Positions 35,569 to 46,413 of a stretch of DNA of 64,000 bases are shown one piece after another; positions within the stretch are counted from its first letter, which is position 1; every line of letters begins with the position of its first letter. The stretch comes from Rhyzopertha dominica. Taxonomy: Eukaryota; Arthropoda; Insecta; Coleoptera; Bostrichidae. Under the pieces are notes generated by a model. That model was not told the DNA's origin. It ran no database searches and worked only from the letters and a program-made list of their open reading frames with translations. The DNA is taken from NCBI GenBank assembly GCA_025024175.1, contig QCXZ01000041.1:26717786-26781785 (forward strand), written 5' to 3'. The position numbers and the translations under genes were made by a program.

Positions 35569-37533
35569 AAAACAATTTTAGCTTTAGGTCCAAAATTCAG
35601 TTATAAAACAAATGTTAAAGACATTCACATGGGAAAACTTGTAGCGGATATTGAAAACATTCTAGAAAATATAACAGAGGAACATAGGGATTATTACAGG
35701 GCCAAATTAACAAGCATAATAACAAGTTACGTACATAAAAATAAAGACGTAAAAAACCAAACAGACACACTGTATAATGAAACTTTGAGATATTTTAAAG
35801 AAAATCAAAATTTATTAATTTTAAACAGTGATAAAGGAGGCGTAACGGTTGTTTTGGATAGAGAGCAATACCAACAAAAGATGATGGATATTTTATCAGA
35901 TAGAAAGTACTTTAAAGAACTGAAAAGCGATCCGACTCGGACTATACAAACCAAAGCAAATTCCTATATAAGCAAGTTAGAAAAAATAAATTTTCTCAAC
36001 GCCGAAAATGCAAAATTGTATAAAATATATAATTCAGTAACACCAAGGATTTATGGAAACCCTAAGCTCCACAAACCTGATGTACCTTTGAGACCAATAG
36101 TTTCCAGCATTCAAAGTCCAATGACAAACTTATCCAAATTACTTTGTGAAATTCTAACCAAAGCGTACGATACCAATAACAGCTATTATATAAAAGATAC
36201 TTTCCATTTTGTTGAATCTATAAAGGACATACAAGTTCCTCCAAATCATGAAGTAGTATCATTGGATGTAGTAAACCTTTTTGGAAACATTTCAAAACAG
36301 TTAGTTATCAAGGTATTGTGTGAACACTGGTACAAAATTGACCCGTTTTTCGTATGTCCCAAAATTTCGACCACTGATAAAAGAAGACAGTTGTTCTTAG
36401 AGTTAATATCCTTCATATTAGACAATAACTATTTTACTTACCAAGAAAAATACTACAAACAAATTTTTGGTTGTGCCATGGGCTCAAAATTGAGTCCAAT
36501 ATTAGCGCAGTACATAATGGACCATTTACTTGATACCTGCGTACCGAAACTATCTTATAATGCATTTTTCATCAAAAAATTTGTGGATGATTTGCTACTG
36601 ATAATTCCAAGGGACGGCATGGAAGAAATTTTAACAATTTTTGGGTCTTTCGATGAAAATATTAGATTTACAATTGAAAGGGAGGTTAATAACAGTGTGC
36701 CATTTCTAGACACTAGGGTCATAAGACAAAATAACATTTTAATTCTAGACTGGTATCAAAAACCAACCTCTTCCGGCAGGTATCTAAATTTTCTATCAAA
36801 TCATTCAGTTAGAATAAAAACAAATTTTGTTAAACAAATGAAACATAGAATTCTAAAAATTTCACATCCAAGTTTAGTAAATAAAAATTAAAAAAAACTC
36901 AAAATTATGTTATTGGAAAACTCATATCCAAAGATTCTATTAAATAAAATTATTTTCTCTGTAACAAGCGGTGGTACAAATAACCAAGAAAATGTGGGCC
37001 AGCAAGAGAACATAGATTCTTCAATAAATAACATAGGAATTCCCCGTTTCGGATCTCTTCCAAATATAACAGGTTTAGTAACTAAAGTCATCAGAACTTT
37101 CAAATCTGAACAGATTAAAATATCCATAAGAAACATTAAGAAAGGTTCAAACATTTTTAGTAAACTTAAAGACAAAATTCCAGTAAAATACCAGTCAAAT
37201 GTGGTTTACTGTGTAGAGTGTCAAAATTGTAATAATGTGTATGTTGGACAAACATCACAGTGGCTATCAAGTAGGGTAAATCTGCATAAAAGTGACATCA
37301 GAACTAATAAAAGAGATCGTTGTTCTCTAGCGGAACATGCAATTCAAAATCAACATTCGATCAACTGGCAAGAAATTAAAATTTTGGAAAAAGAAAAAAT
37401 TACAAAAAAAAGATTAATTTTGGAAATGTATCAAATTAACGAACATACAAATACTATTAATAAAAAGTCAGACACCCAAAATCTTAGTAATATTTATACA
37501 TACTTACTTTCGGAAGGGATTTTGAATAATTAA
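35569..37533 (+). pseudogene. Penelope-like element: reverse transcriptase plus GIY-YIG endonuclease, one stop codon
   Basis: The frame is open from about 35569 (ALGPKFSYKTN, a conserved Penelope start region) to 37533 apart from a single TAA at 36889-36891; both halves are in the same frame. RT landmarks are DKGGVTVVL, PRIYGNPKLHKPDVPLRPIV and the catalytic FVDDLLLIIP (about residue 316 from 35629). The GIY-YIG domain follows with YCVECQNCNNVYVGQT and a downstream RVNLHKSDIR. These are the two enzymatic domains of Penelope-like elements: target nicking and target-primed reverse transcription. The N-terminus seems cut at the AT repeat. The stop may be real or a base-call error. Confidence 0.9.
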
Positions 37534-38152
37534 CTATATAAAAACTAGAAAATGTTGCTGTGATGGAAGGCTGTGATTTTTGACGCCGACATATTGACAC
37601 TGTCTATATTTCCTGTTGTGTTGAATTTAATCGTATAATTTTAAGCTGTATTTGAATATTGTACGATCAATTATCTATTTCTTATTAATTTAAACTACAA
37701 GAGGCAAGAACACGAAGAAATTACATGGTATATTGAAGAAAAATAACTCACAACATAAAATATTTTTAAATTAATCTCACTTTCGGTAAGATTTATGTAA
37801 AACCTAGTATTGTTATGATATGCTTACTCCATTGTAAATTTATTGTAGAAGCCATAGTACAATGTCACGTAGTATTACATTAAATTGAAACAAATTATTT
37901 ATACAGCATTTACTAATTTAATGTAATCATTTTCAGTTTTACTTACCTTACATATATCTACACTATTTGTTTTAGATTTTATTATTTATACATATTCTTT
38001 CAAATTTATAATACCTTAAATTATACTTACCAGGATTTATTATTAATATCGATTTGTATGCCGCTGCATGTGTTACCTGTAATTATAACTTTTTTGTTAT
38101 TATATTCTTATTTATGTAACGTGTGTATTTAATACTCACCCGGTCCGTTACA
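37534..38152. other. Noncoding; right part probably the far end of the gypsy 3' LTR
   Basis: No ORF is supported. The segment ends CCCGGTCCGTTACA directly before AGGT and the resumed ATPase gene, so its end is read as the LTR terminus. The Penelope 3' boundary inside it is not resolved. Confidence 0.4.
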
Positions 38153-38450
38153 AGGTGTACACTCCTAAATCCTCTATTGGTTCTAAGACTTATAGCAGAT
38201 ATTGGTATTTGGGCTGGTAAAGTAATTTGGAATAAATGTAGATGTTGGAATAACATAAACCTTGTGGATGTAAGATTAAACTGATTACAACATTAGTCTT
38301 TCCTGCATTCGATGGAGCGACAATAAGAGCACAATTCGTTGAAGGCAAAAGAGGTCCATGACGTTGTACTTGATGCTTTCGATTCCATTCGTTCACTTTT
38401 TCATCTAAATTTTCAACCTCTAGTCGACGGTTTTGCTGCTCGATACGCAT
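38153..38450 (-). pseudogene. Polinton packaging ATPase, N-terminal half (Walker A)
   Basis: Starts MRIEQQNRRLEVENL. The Walker A loop APSNAGKT is at residues 45-52 (GPSNCGKT in the homologue at 49186-49401). One in-frame stop lies near 38187. Homology ends exactly at the AGGT target duplication, and the C-terminal half with Walker B is at 9531-9936. The start lies 56 bp from the divergent PLA2-domain gene, the same arrangement as in the second Polinton. Confidence 0.85.
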
Positions 38451-38505
38451 CTTGCCGCGGTTGGAATATACATAAGTTCGTTTCGCTGAGTGAGGTGTTA
38501 TTTAA

Positions 38506-39372
38506 ATGTTGACCTTTGAGCGAGAACGTCAGGGTGGTGGACTTGTCAATTCCTTGATAGATTCTCTACCCTTTGAATTACATTTATCAAGAAATTACCT
38601 ATTGTGTGGCCCGGGTACCCGTTTAAACTTCCGGTTGACACGTGGGGACCCAGGATATAACGAACTTGATAAAGCTTGTAAAGTGCATGACATTGCTTAT
38701 AGAGATAACAGCGACTTATCGAAACGTCACGCAGCTGATTACGAACTTGAACAGAGTGCTTGGAAACGAGTACTTTCAAAAGACGCTATCTTAAAAGAAA
38801 AAGCTGCAGCTTCTTTAGTTGCAAACGTCATGAAGCTTAAACGAAAAATGGGAATGGGATGTGTCAGCATTGACGGTAGGTCACCTCAACCTCAAAGGAA
38901 GCGTAGAAATATACGAAAAAAGAAGAAAACTAAGACAACTTTGAAACAACGTAGGGGTTTAGGCTGTTTGCAACATCAATATCAGAAGCAAAATATGCGG
39001 AAAAGGCAGGGTAAAAAAAAGTTGGTGGTAAACTATCATTTCAATCTAATCTCGTGCGAAGAATACGTAATGCTTTACAAAAGAGAGGTCGTTCAAAAAT
39101 TAAAACTAATTCGAGTGATGGAGGTATATACCAATCTGCAAAAATAGCTCTAAAAACAGCCCGTCAAATGCTTAAAACACGGCGGGAAACAAAGAATTCG
39201 TATACCACGGGTGATTCCTGTTCCAAAGACTGTTGGAATTTTACCACTCATACCCATATTTGCCGGATTATCAGCGCTTGGATCAATTGCGTCATCAGTG
39301 TCGGGGATAGCTAAAGCTGCCCATTATGCGAAAATTGCTCGAACGCATTTAGAGGAAACAAGAGTAGTATAG
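38506..39372 (+). pseudogene. Polinton/adintovirus PLA2-domain protein with C-terminal hydrophobic segment, frameshifted
   Basis: The N-terminal part has the parvovirus-VP1-type phospholipase A2 signature: calcium loop CGPGT at residues 34-38 and catalytic helix DKACKVHDIAY with His61-Asp62. A long basic region (Lys/Arg-rich, about residues 120-165) follows. After frame breaks between 39000 and 39180, a membrane-active-like segment reads PVPKTVGILPLIPIFAGLSA, resembling the adenovirus pX/mu-like region described for adintoviruses. The family is thought to breach endosomal membranes, but here the frame is broken. Homologue: 49498-50278. Confidence 0.8.
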
Positions 39373-39885
39373 ATATGCCTTTTCTAAAACACAATTTTTT
39401 TGCGAGAAGCACACATGCAACACACATGCAATTATATAGGAAGCACGCGAAGCCGATGCTTCCGATTCAAATCGGGTTATTAACCTAAGGTGTATCTCGC
39501 ACTGGGTGAAGGTGAACGGAAACCAGATTCTCGTTTAAGGTGTAAATTTATTTCAGGTAATGCGTTACATGATCAGATTAGATACCGTGTGTGTTTATAA
39601 TGCCGCGTGTGTGGGTTCCGGTGCCCGAAAAGCCTTGACCCATGCTTAGCAGACGTTCAACCTACAGCTTCTCCTTGACCGGTTTCTCACCTTTCAATTA
39701 AAATGGATCCTAAATTAGAAATAAACCGAATAATGAATTCTATTTTATAAAGAAATATGCTGTCTTACCTGAGGTATGCGTTGAGCTGACAAAAGTTTTC
39801 GATTAAACACGGATTTTGCAAAATATGTTATAGTAGGTACTAAACAAATGAAGAATAGTAAACAAAAGAAACAGACTAAATCGAT
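39373..39885. other. Noncoding, nothing recognised
   Basis: No penton or capsid homology follows the PLA2 gene here, unlike in the second Polinton. No terminal repeat was identified either. Confidence 0.4.
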
Positions 39886-40272
39886 TTACAAATAAACTTC
39901 TGTAGAATTAGGTGGTAAAGTGTTGGTGTTTTGAGTAAACAGTGTATTGTTAAATTCACGTTTGGAATTATTTATAAAGGTTTCATTTAAAACAGTCTTC
40001 CATTGATTCTCACCAAAGCTTTTGTTAGGAAACACTAATCTAATTTTGTATTTAAGAATCAGATTGTTTGTGTTGGATATGTTTGAAACTTGAAAAATCG
40101 CTAAACCATCCTGAATTGATGGTTTTAAAGATATCCAGTTATCTGGAAATGTATCGTTGGTTTCATTAAAACACACAAAGCTTTGGGCTACGTTATTAAC
40201 ACCATGATGAACAATAAATGTGTTCTTGAATAGGACGGCAAAAATTAATAGACTTGTGTTTAGTAAAGCCAT
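39886..40272 (-). CDS. Unrecognised secreted-protein-like ORF, N-glycosylation-rich
   Basis: 128 residues starting MALLNTSLLIFAVLF, which looks like a signal peptide. Several Asn-X-Ser/Thr sites follow, for example NET, NDT, NIS, NKS, NNS, NNT and NST. There is no second hydrophobic segment, so a secreted product is likely if translated. It lies downstream of a second signal-peptide ORF on the same strand and left of a Polinton integrase. I do not recognise the family; a Polinton-carried or host origin is equally open. Confidence 0.5.
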   Translation of the reverse strand: MALLNTSLLIFAVLFKNTFIVHHGVNNVAQSFVCFNETNDTFPDNWISLKPSIQDGLAIFQVSNISNTNNLILKYKIRLVFPNKSFGENQWKTVLNETFINNSKREFNNTLFTQNTNTLPPNSTEVYL

Positions 40273-40373
40273 TTTCAGCAGACTGAGGTATAAGAATGTG
40301 TGTACGTATATTTATGAAACGAAAGAAAGCAACATATAGTTATAACTAGTTTTATTTATTTTAAACATTATTT

Positions 40374-41116
40374 TCAAATAGACATTGTATAAGTTTGCTT
40401 TACAGATCTTACATCAATATAGGCTGGCATGACTGGCTCAGGTTCGTAAGAAATTTCACCATTGGCTAAAATTCGGTGAGATCCAAAATCGCGATATTCA
40501 TAGCAGGAAATTTGTAGTTTACGGTCTTCGTAGTATGCTTCATAGGTACAGCGAATTGGCACTGTGACATCATTCTCATATTCGAGCTTGAAATGTCTAT
40601 AAAATGGATATTCACTCTCAAAGATTCCTGCAATCTCTAATTCCTTCATTATTAGATTTTGCCGAAAATCTTCTATGGCTTCTTCAACAGTTAATAATCT
40701 CGGTTCGCTGTCTCTATACGCAAGCTTTTCTGTCTCCGAGTCTGTCTTCGATTTACGAAACGATTGATTAGATGGAGTAATAGTTGAATCAAACGTACTT
40801 GTAGTTTCTACCAAAGGTGTCGAAGTAGTTTCAGTCGTTGTTGAAAATTCACCAATCTCTTCTGATGATGTAGACTGTACGATGAGATTTTCAGGTTGTG
40901 GTAGAGCACTCGAATTGAATTCGGGTAAAATCGGGTTAACACTTAACAATTTAAATGTTAAGTTCACCTGAACACTTTCTTGCTCGGTAGATTCACCATG
41001 AACTTCATTCTGGCTATTTTGTTACCATCTAGATTTACTGTTTGCGTAAATGGGGCCGACAGCACCCCTTGCATTACTAAATATATGAAAAATAGCGGTG
41101 CAAACTTAAGCAACAT
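40374..41116 (-). pseudogene. Unrecognised signal-peptide, Ser/Thr-rich protein, one frameshift
   Basis: The start ATG at 41116 gives MLLKFAPLFFIYLVMQGVLS, a strong signal-peptide candidate. After one frame change near 41000 the frame continues as the 197-residue ORF 40967-40374. That part has a Ser/Thr-rich mucin-like stretch (STTTETTSTPLVETTS) and a charged helix. A Cys-containing folded-looking end contains IRCTYEAYYEDRKLQISCYE. Two cysteines 15 residues apart could form a disulphide. No match is recognised. It pairs with the secreted-like ORF downstream. Confidence 0.5.
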
Positions 41117-41491
41117 GTTTAATTGCGTCTTGTATTGTTCGCAACCCGGACGTAACTGATTTGAATTATATTTACATGATCTCGATGTTTTAAATTTAGG
41201 TTAAATTTTGTGCGCACGTCACGCTTATTACTTATTATTATAATTAGATAGAAGAAGCCGTTGACCAGCCGAGGTCGAGGTTATCAGCATGGGTTTGAAA
41301 CAGACGTTTTATCTTTCTTAAAACGAACTCAGATATGAACTCCCATGACCTAAACGGTTAATGCCCTAGATTAAGAACAAGGGTATTTTAGAAATGAAAC
41401 CTCTCTTAATGGAAATGCTTACATATTTACCAAAACAGGATTCGATGACCATGACAGGCTAACTACCCTTTGAATGTTATTGTGAACGAGT
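41117..41491. other. Noncoding, nothing recognised
   Basis: Between the signal-peptide ORF and the integrase. I saw no terminal repeat or other structure. Confidence 0.4.
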
Positions 41492-42403
41492 TTAAGCCGA
41501 AAGATCTGCTTTCTTTATCCAAGAGTTGTGTTCATTAGAAAAACCTAGCCATTTAACATACAGACTGTCGCCTTTTTTTCGTAATATCTTTTGAATAAGA
41601 TACGTATTAGGAAATTTGGCTTTTAGCAACTCTTGTTCATAAAAACTCCCTCTAATAATATGTCCNTGGTAATCTTTTAATATGTAAGTAACAGGATCTG
41701 TAATCTGAATTTTATGAATTTCAAAAACTTCCGTTGTCCAGTTTGGAGTGTAACCTTTCTCAAACATATGTTTGTATTTACTTATACGAACCTTGTCGCC
41801 AACGTGAAATTTTGGCTTCCGAAATGTTTTTATTTTATTATTATTATTATATACAGTTTGTAGCAGTTTCTTTTCATTCTGTGTATTTACATTAATGGGT
41901 TTCATTTTAATGGTTCTATGTACGGTATTATTATATTTATCAATAAGGAATTGTAAGTTGTTTATCCATTTATATTTTCCATTCAGGCTAAATAGCTTCC
42001 ACATTCAATTCTTCAGAGTTCTATTAAATGCTTTCAAACTGCTGTATGTTGAAAAATGATTAATTTTGTATCTGTTCATTAGATTTTTAAAAAAGGTATT
42101 ATAAAATTCTTTACCTAAATCGGTTTGTAAATTTATAGGTGATTGATTAATTAAAATCTTCTCCATTGCTTTGGATACATCGGACCCGGACTTGCTTTTT
42201 ACAGGTATACCCCAAGCGAATTTTGAAAATGCATCAATAACTGTTAATAAATATCGAAACCCTCGATTATCATTTTTATACGGAATCATTTCAACCAGAT
42301 CGGCTTGCCATAGATCATTAATACCTTTTATTATTACTTTACGACATTTAAAATTTTTTCTTGCTGACGTATGTAATTCATTTACTAAATGTTCCTTACT
42401 CAT
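41492..42403 (-). pseudogene. Polinton integrase with chromodomain, catalytic Glu region deleted
   Basis: Starts MSKEHLVNELHTSARKNF. The first Asp is in LWQADLVEM and the second in LQTDLGKEFYN. At the third position the sequence reads SLKAFNRTLKN then a stop, where the homologue at 4338-4553 has several extra residues containing the catalytic Glu. About five codons are therefore missing. The C-terminal part (41492-42004) has KVRISKYKHMFEKGY and a chromodomain with YVKWLGFSNEHNSWI. An N lies at 41666. It is the first leftward gene of the second Polinton. Confidence 0.85.
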
Positions 42404-42440
42404 CTCGCGTTAGAAAGGAAATAAGTATAAACATTGAATA

Positions 42441-42491
42441 TCTTGGATTTTATGAATTTTTTAACTTTTTATTAGTCTGTTTAGGTGTAAT
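42441..42491 (-). pseudogene. Last codons of the tail-fibre-like gene, cut off by the ISL2EU insertion
   Basis: Leftward frame TPKQTNKKLKNS then stop. It continues the frame of 47197-47536 across the AT target duplication. Short, so identified by frame and position only. Confidence 0.45.
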
Positions 42492-43024
42492 GGGGTCCTT
42501 GCCCATATTTTTTATTGCAGAATATGAATCTACACAAAAAAATAATAGACCCGTGTTTTTTTATTTTTTCCAAATCGCTCAGTTGAGGCTTAAAAAAAAA
42601 ATAGCAAAGTTTGAAATTCAAATCTGTGACGTAAGCGGGCCCCGGCGCCAAATGGCTGGTTGGACTGTGTAATGTTGCCAGCAGTCGCAGTCCCTCGGTC
42701 AGAGCGTAGCGGTCAGTTTCAGAGCCAGTGTTTTGTGTGTAATTCTAAAACACGAGTAATTTTACTTTGTTTGTGGAATTTGTAAAGGATCATTCTTTCG
42801 AGAGGATTTTGAAGAATTTTTCTTTGGTGCATTCCAACTGTGCCGTTTAGTGATGTCATGTCATGTCAACATTATTCTAATCTAGCCTAGAAAAAGTTTT
42901 TTGACAAAAGCCCAAACAACTACCTAACCTAGAAAAGAACGTACGTGTTTATTATATGTATATTGGAATTGGTGTGTTCTTATTAGTTTAACGTCTGTTT
43001 AATGTTTATATTTTTCGGTTTAAA

Positions 43025-44464
43025 ATGGCTAACGAAAAGAAGTGTTTTGTGCCAGCATGTCCAAATACCAGTATTAGTGCTCCAGAAAATTTTTTTTTAA
43101 GTATACCCAAAGAAAAATCTAGGCGAAAATTATGGTGCGAAGCTGTAGGGATACCAGCAACAGCAAGTCATAGATTATATTGCTGCGAGGATCATTTTAA
43201 GGTAATATTAATCACAGCATTACACAAACATTTGTTTTATGTGTACTTATAAATTGCAGTTGAATGAAGATGCTGAGAATTGGATCTATTATAAAACAAT
43301 TGGTGATGCACTGAAACTCAAAAAATCATGTAGTTCCATTAAATTTGTGTGGAGAAAATATTGCTGTTCCGCAACAACCACAGATAACAGGTTCGGCAAA
43401 GAAGCGAAAGTTGGAAGCCAAGAAGTTGGTTGAGACACACAAACGTGTCTCAAGACAACTTTTTGTTGAAAGTATTCCAAGTACGAGCTCCATTACACCA
43501 GCCAAACCTGTGTTGCCTGATATTCAACTGGAAGATTCGCCATCAGGATATTTTACAATCGAGCCAATAAAGCAAACTGTAGATGCAAGTGTGCAAGTAC
43601 GTGTAGCGGCCAGAAATGCTTCAACACAAACTGGATATACGTTAATGAAGAAGTCTGGACAATGCAGTCCCTCATCTACCTCAACAAGTGATTCTCCGGC
43701 GCCAGAAAGTAGTGACTATACTCCAACAAAATCTTTAACAAAAAGTGCTAGCATTGACTTTGCAGTGCCGCATGTTTCTAGAATGGAACAAACAGCAGGT
43801 TTTATTTGGGTTTACCTCTAGAACGCTATAAGTTACTGTCCATTTTATCTAGTTCGTGTCAAGTGTCGTATCGTAATATCCTAATTATATTAAAAAAATA
43901 CGATTGAATGACCCATTTGTGAGACTAGGACATGATTTTGATTTATCTGAATCTCGAGTCAGCAGAATATTTTCTGCAGGGATACCCAAAATGGCTGGTG
44001 AACTTCAAGATTTAATATTCTGGCCCAAATCAAGTGATATTCTTAAGTTGCTACCATTACCCTTTAGAGCTCGATACAGTGGTGTACAGTCAATCATAGA
44101 TTGTCTGGAAATCGAAATTGAAAAACCAACAGATGCCCTTAGGCAATCTATGACATGGTCACAATACAAATCCTGTAACACATTAAAATATTTAATTTCT
44201 GCAACACCAAATGGACTTATTAATTTCATATCAGGTGGTTATGGAGGGCGTATAACAGACAATGAAATTTGTAAAGCAAGTGGTTATTTTGAGTGTTTAC
44301 CCAAAGATGCGTTAGTAATGGCTGACTGTGGTTTCAAACATATAGATGCTGCATTGAGTTTGAAAGGATGTAAGCTAGTTCGGCCACCTAGTGTAACAGA
44401 AGGCGAAAAATTATCAAGGGAACAAGTATTAGTGAACAAAAGGATTGCATCCTTGCGTTTTTAA
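43025..44464 (+). pseudogene. ISL2EU THAP-domain transposase, frameshifted and C-terminally truncated
   Basis: Exon 1 (43025-43201, ends AAG|GTAATA) encodes a THAP zinc finger, CFVPACPN through YCCEDHF. Exon 2 starts at 43260 after TTGCAG. Single-base shifts lie in an A run near 43322 and a T run near 43803. The nuclease part has YSGVQSIIDCLE (first acidic cluster) and MADCGFKHIDAA (second). It ends at NKRIASLRF, where relatives continue with the helix that bears the third acidic residue, so the protein is probably inactive. The THAP domain is the likely end-binding module. Confidence 0.82.
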
Positions 44465-44956
44465 ATGTATGCAAAGTATTCCAAACAAAATAAGGTTATA
44501 TTACTCTGCTATTGTTAAAAAGTTAAATACTTCTTTTAAATTGATTTAAAAATGTGAAAAAATTAGTGTTCTACTAAAAAGAAAATATGTAGGGGGGGTT
44601 CATTTCTGATTTATAATAAAATTATTGTATATAAAAAAAGATTATTGTGACGAGGACAAATGAGACATTTTTTTACTATTGGAAAAATGCGCACACAGTA
44701 TTCATAATTTGAATATTAATTAGTTTATAGTAATTAAAAGATTCTGTGAAAAGTCCACAAGTGTCAATTTTCATATTTTCCATACGACTGAACACAAAAA
44801 AAATGGAATGTATCTGATACGTTATGCGAAATATATGTATAAAAAAATATCAGAGGCCATTTGGTATAAAACTCTCTTTAATTATAAAAACAAATTAAAG
44901 CCAAATTTATATATAATAATATAATTAATTAATATAATAATACAACACTGATGTTT
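44465..44956. other. Noncoding spacer between convergent ISL2EU genes
   Basis: AT-rich. The missing transposase C-terminus is not found here. Confidence 0.5.
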
Positions 44957-46413
44957 TTACTTGTTTAATAATGAGAATATAACATTTTTCCAGAACATTT
45001 CACTGGCATGAAATAGATCGTTGCATGCTTCGATGTCAAAGTTTACATCATAAATAGATACCACTGAATTATTCTCGAAATGAGGCGAAGCTATACAAAA
45101 AAGGCCTTTTTGTTTGTTGGCAAAAAACATTTGTATTTGAATTTGCGCGTAATATTTAGGCTTCAACTTCTCATTTTCTATGTACTGTCGGACAGTTTCT
45201 TCTTTACTGGGACATTTTACTTCTACCACGTAGTTGTCACTAATCCCATCTGGTGACGCTCCAAATATGGGGAATCCAGGATTTAGTAACAACCCCGAAG
45301 AAATTATTTTTATATTTCTGGCTTTTGCCACTTCAGCAATTACTTGCGGCTCTAATTTCTGGCCTCGCTTACTGGCCTCCGTCCCTTTAAAAGCAGATGC
45401 ACCTAAAATTGCCTCTGTCAAGGCACCTTCTGCAGTTTTACACCTGCTTGCTTCATATATTTTTGATGCAGTTATGCGACCAAAACGAAGATCAAACCAC
45501 TCCTGACTCTTGGCCTGTGCCCTCGTTAATACCTCAACATTTTGGCATTCCGTTGTCCTCATTTCGTTCTTCATAAATGCAATAAAGTCATCAGCACTTC
45601 GCAGCGAACGGTCTACACTGTCTTTATATTTTAGATACAGGTGCCACACTGAAGTGTTCTCATTTTTTGCGGTACAAAACACTTCAAACAATCCACTTTC
45701 TGCGACATTTACACCTTCTAAAACTTTCTTCAAGAACACTTCTGACTTCTGCCTTATTGAAGGTACAGTTCTTTGTGTTAGGTTTTGCAACGTCATGTAT
45801 TTTAGAGAACGTCCAGCCTGCGATAAAGTTGGTGCCTTCCAATGGGATTCGACAGAGGTAACAGAAGATTCCTCGCTGCGTCGATGAAGCCAAAATAAAA
45901 AAGCCACTCCATGTTTGCAGCCACCTAAAAACTGTTCAGTGAGCGAAACTCTTGTAAAAAAGGAAAAAACAACAAACCTGAAGATGCTGAACAGCTAAGG
46001 CATTCACAGCGAACCACTTGCTCTTCTTCCTCGTTTACTTCTGCTTGGACATTGTAAGCTGTAGCGTGAATTTTATGTTCCGGCACTATTTTTCCTTTGA
46101 TTATGCACAATGGTCCATTACGTTTTAACTGGACATAACCGATAGCACTGTCACCATAAGTCTCTCTTGCAGAACTAAAAATAGAAAATCATGATCACTA
46201 CTTAAATCAAAATATATTAATGTGTAATATGTGTATGTACGTGTTAGCATTTCAAATATACTACTGCACTAATAATATTACTCATCGTGTAGTTTTNATA
46301 TTTCGTACTTCGGAACTCATGAAATCCAAATTGCTCATATAGAAGTNGTCGATCATGTNCAAATCGATTTTCGGTAAATTATCCGATGATCCCTTTAAGT
46401 ATCCTTCCTCCAT
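44957..46413 (-). CDS. ISL2EU SWIM zinc finger plus YqaJ-type exonuclease, spliced
   Basis: The last exon (45924-44957) carries the YqaJ nuclease: SQEWFDLRFGRITASKIYEA, then GQKLEPQVIAE, FGASPDGISD and VVEVKCPS, matching the D-x(n)-E-x-K core of lambda-exonuclease-like folds. The SWIM finger is split by an intron: CECLSC at the end of exon 2 (46174-45978, ends TCAG|GTTTGT) and GCKHG at the start of the last exon. A first exon starting at 46413 (MEEGYLKGSSDNLPKI) is plausible but contains three N. A DNA-processing role during transposition is inferred from the conserved pairing. Confidence 0.82.

Larger units (their letters stand above)
9937..38152. mobile_element. 28.2-kb composite insertion (gypsy element plus later nested insertions) in the Polinton ATPase gene
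   Basis: The left edge starts TGTAGCGG after AGGT (9933-9936). The right edge ends CCGTTACA before AGGT (38153-38156). TG/CA ends plus a 4-bp direct repeat fit a gypsy-type integration, and the ATPase reading frame continues from one flank to the other without a lost base. The content is a damaged gypsy element, a long stretch whose 3' LTR appears to have been a target for other repeats, two copies of a 9.5-kb block and a Penelope-like element. Confidence 0.75.
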
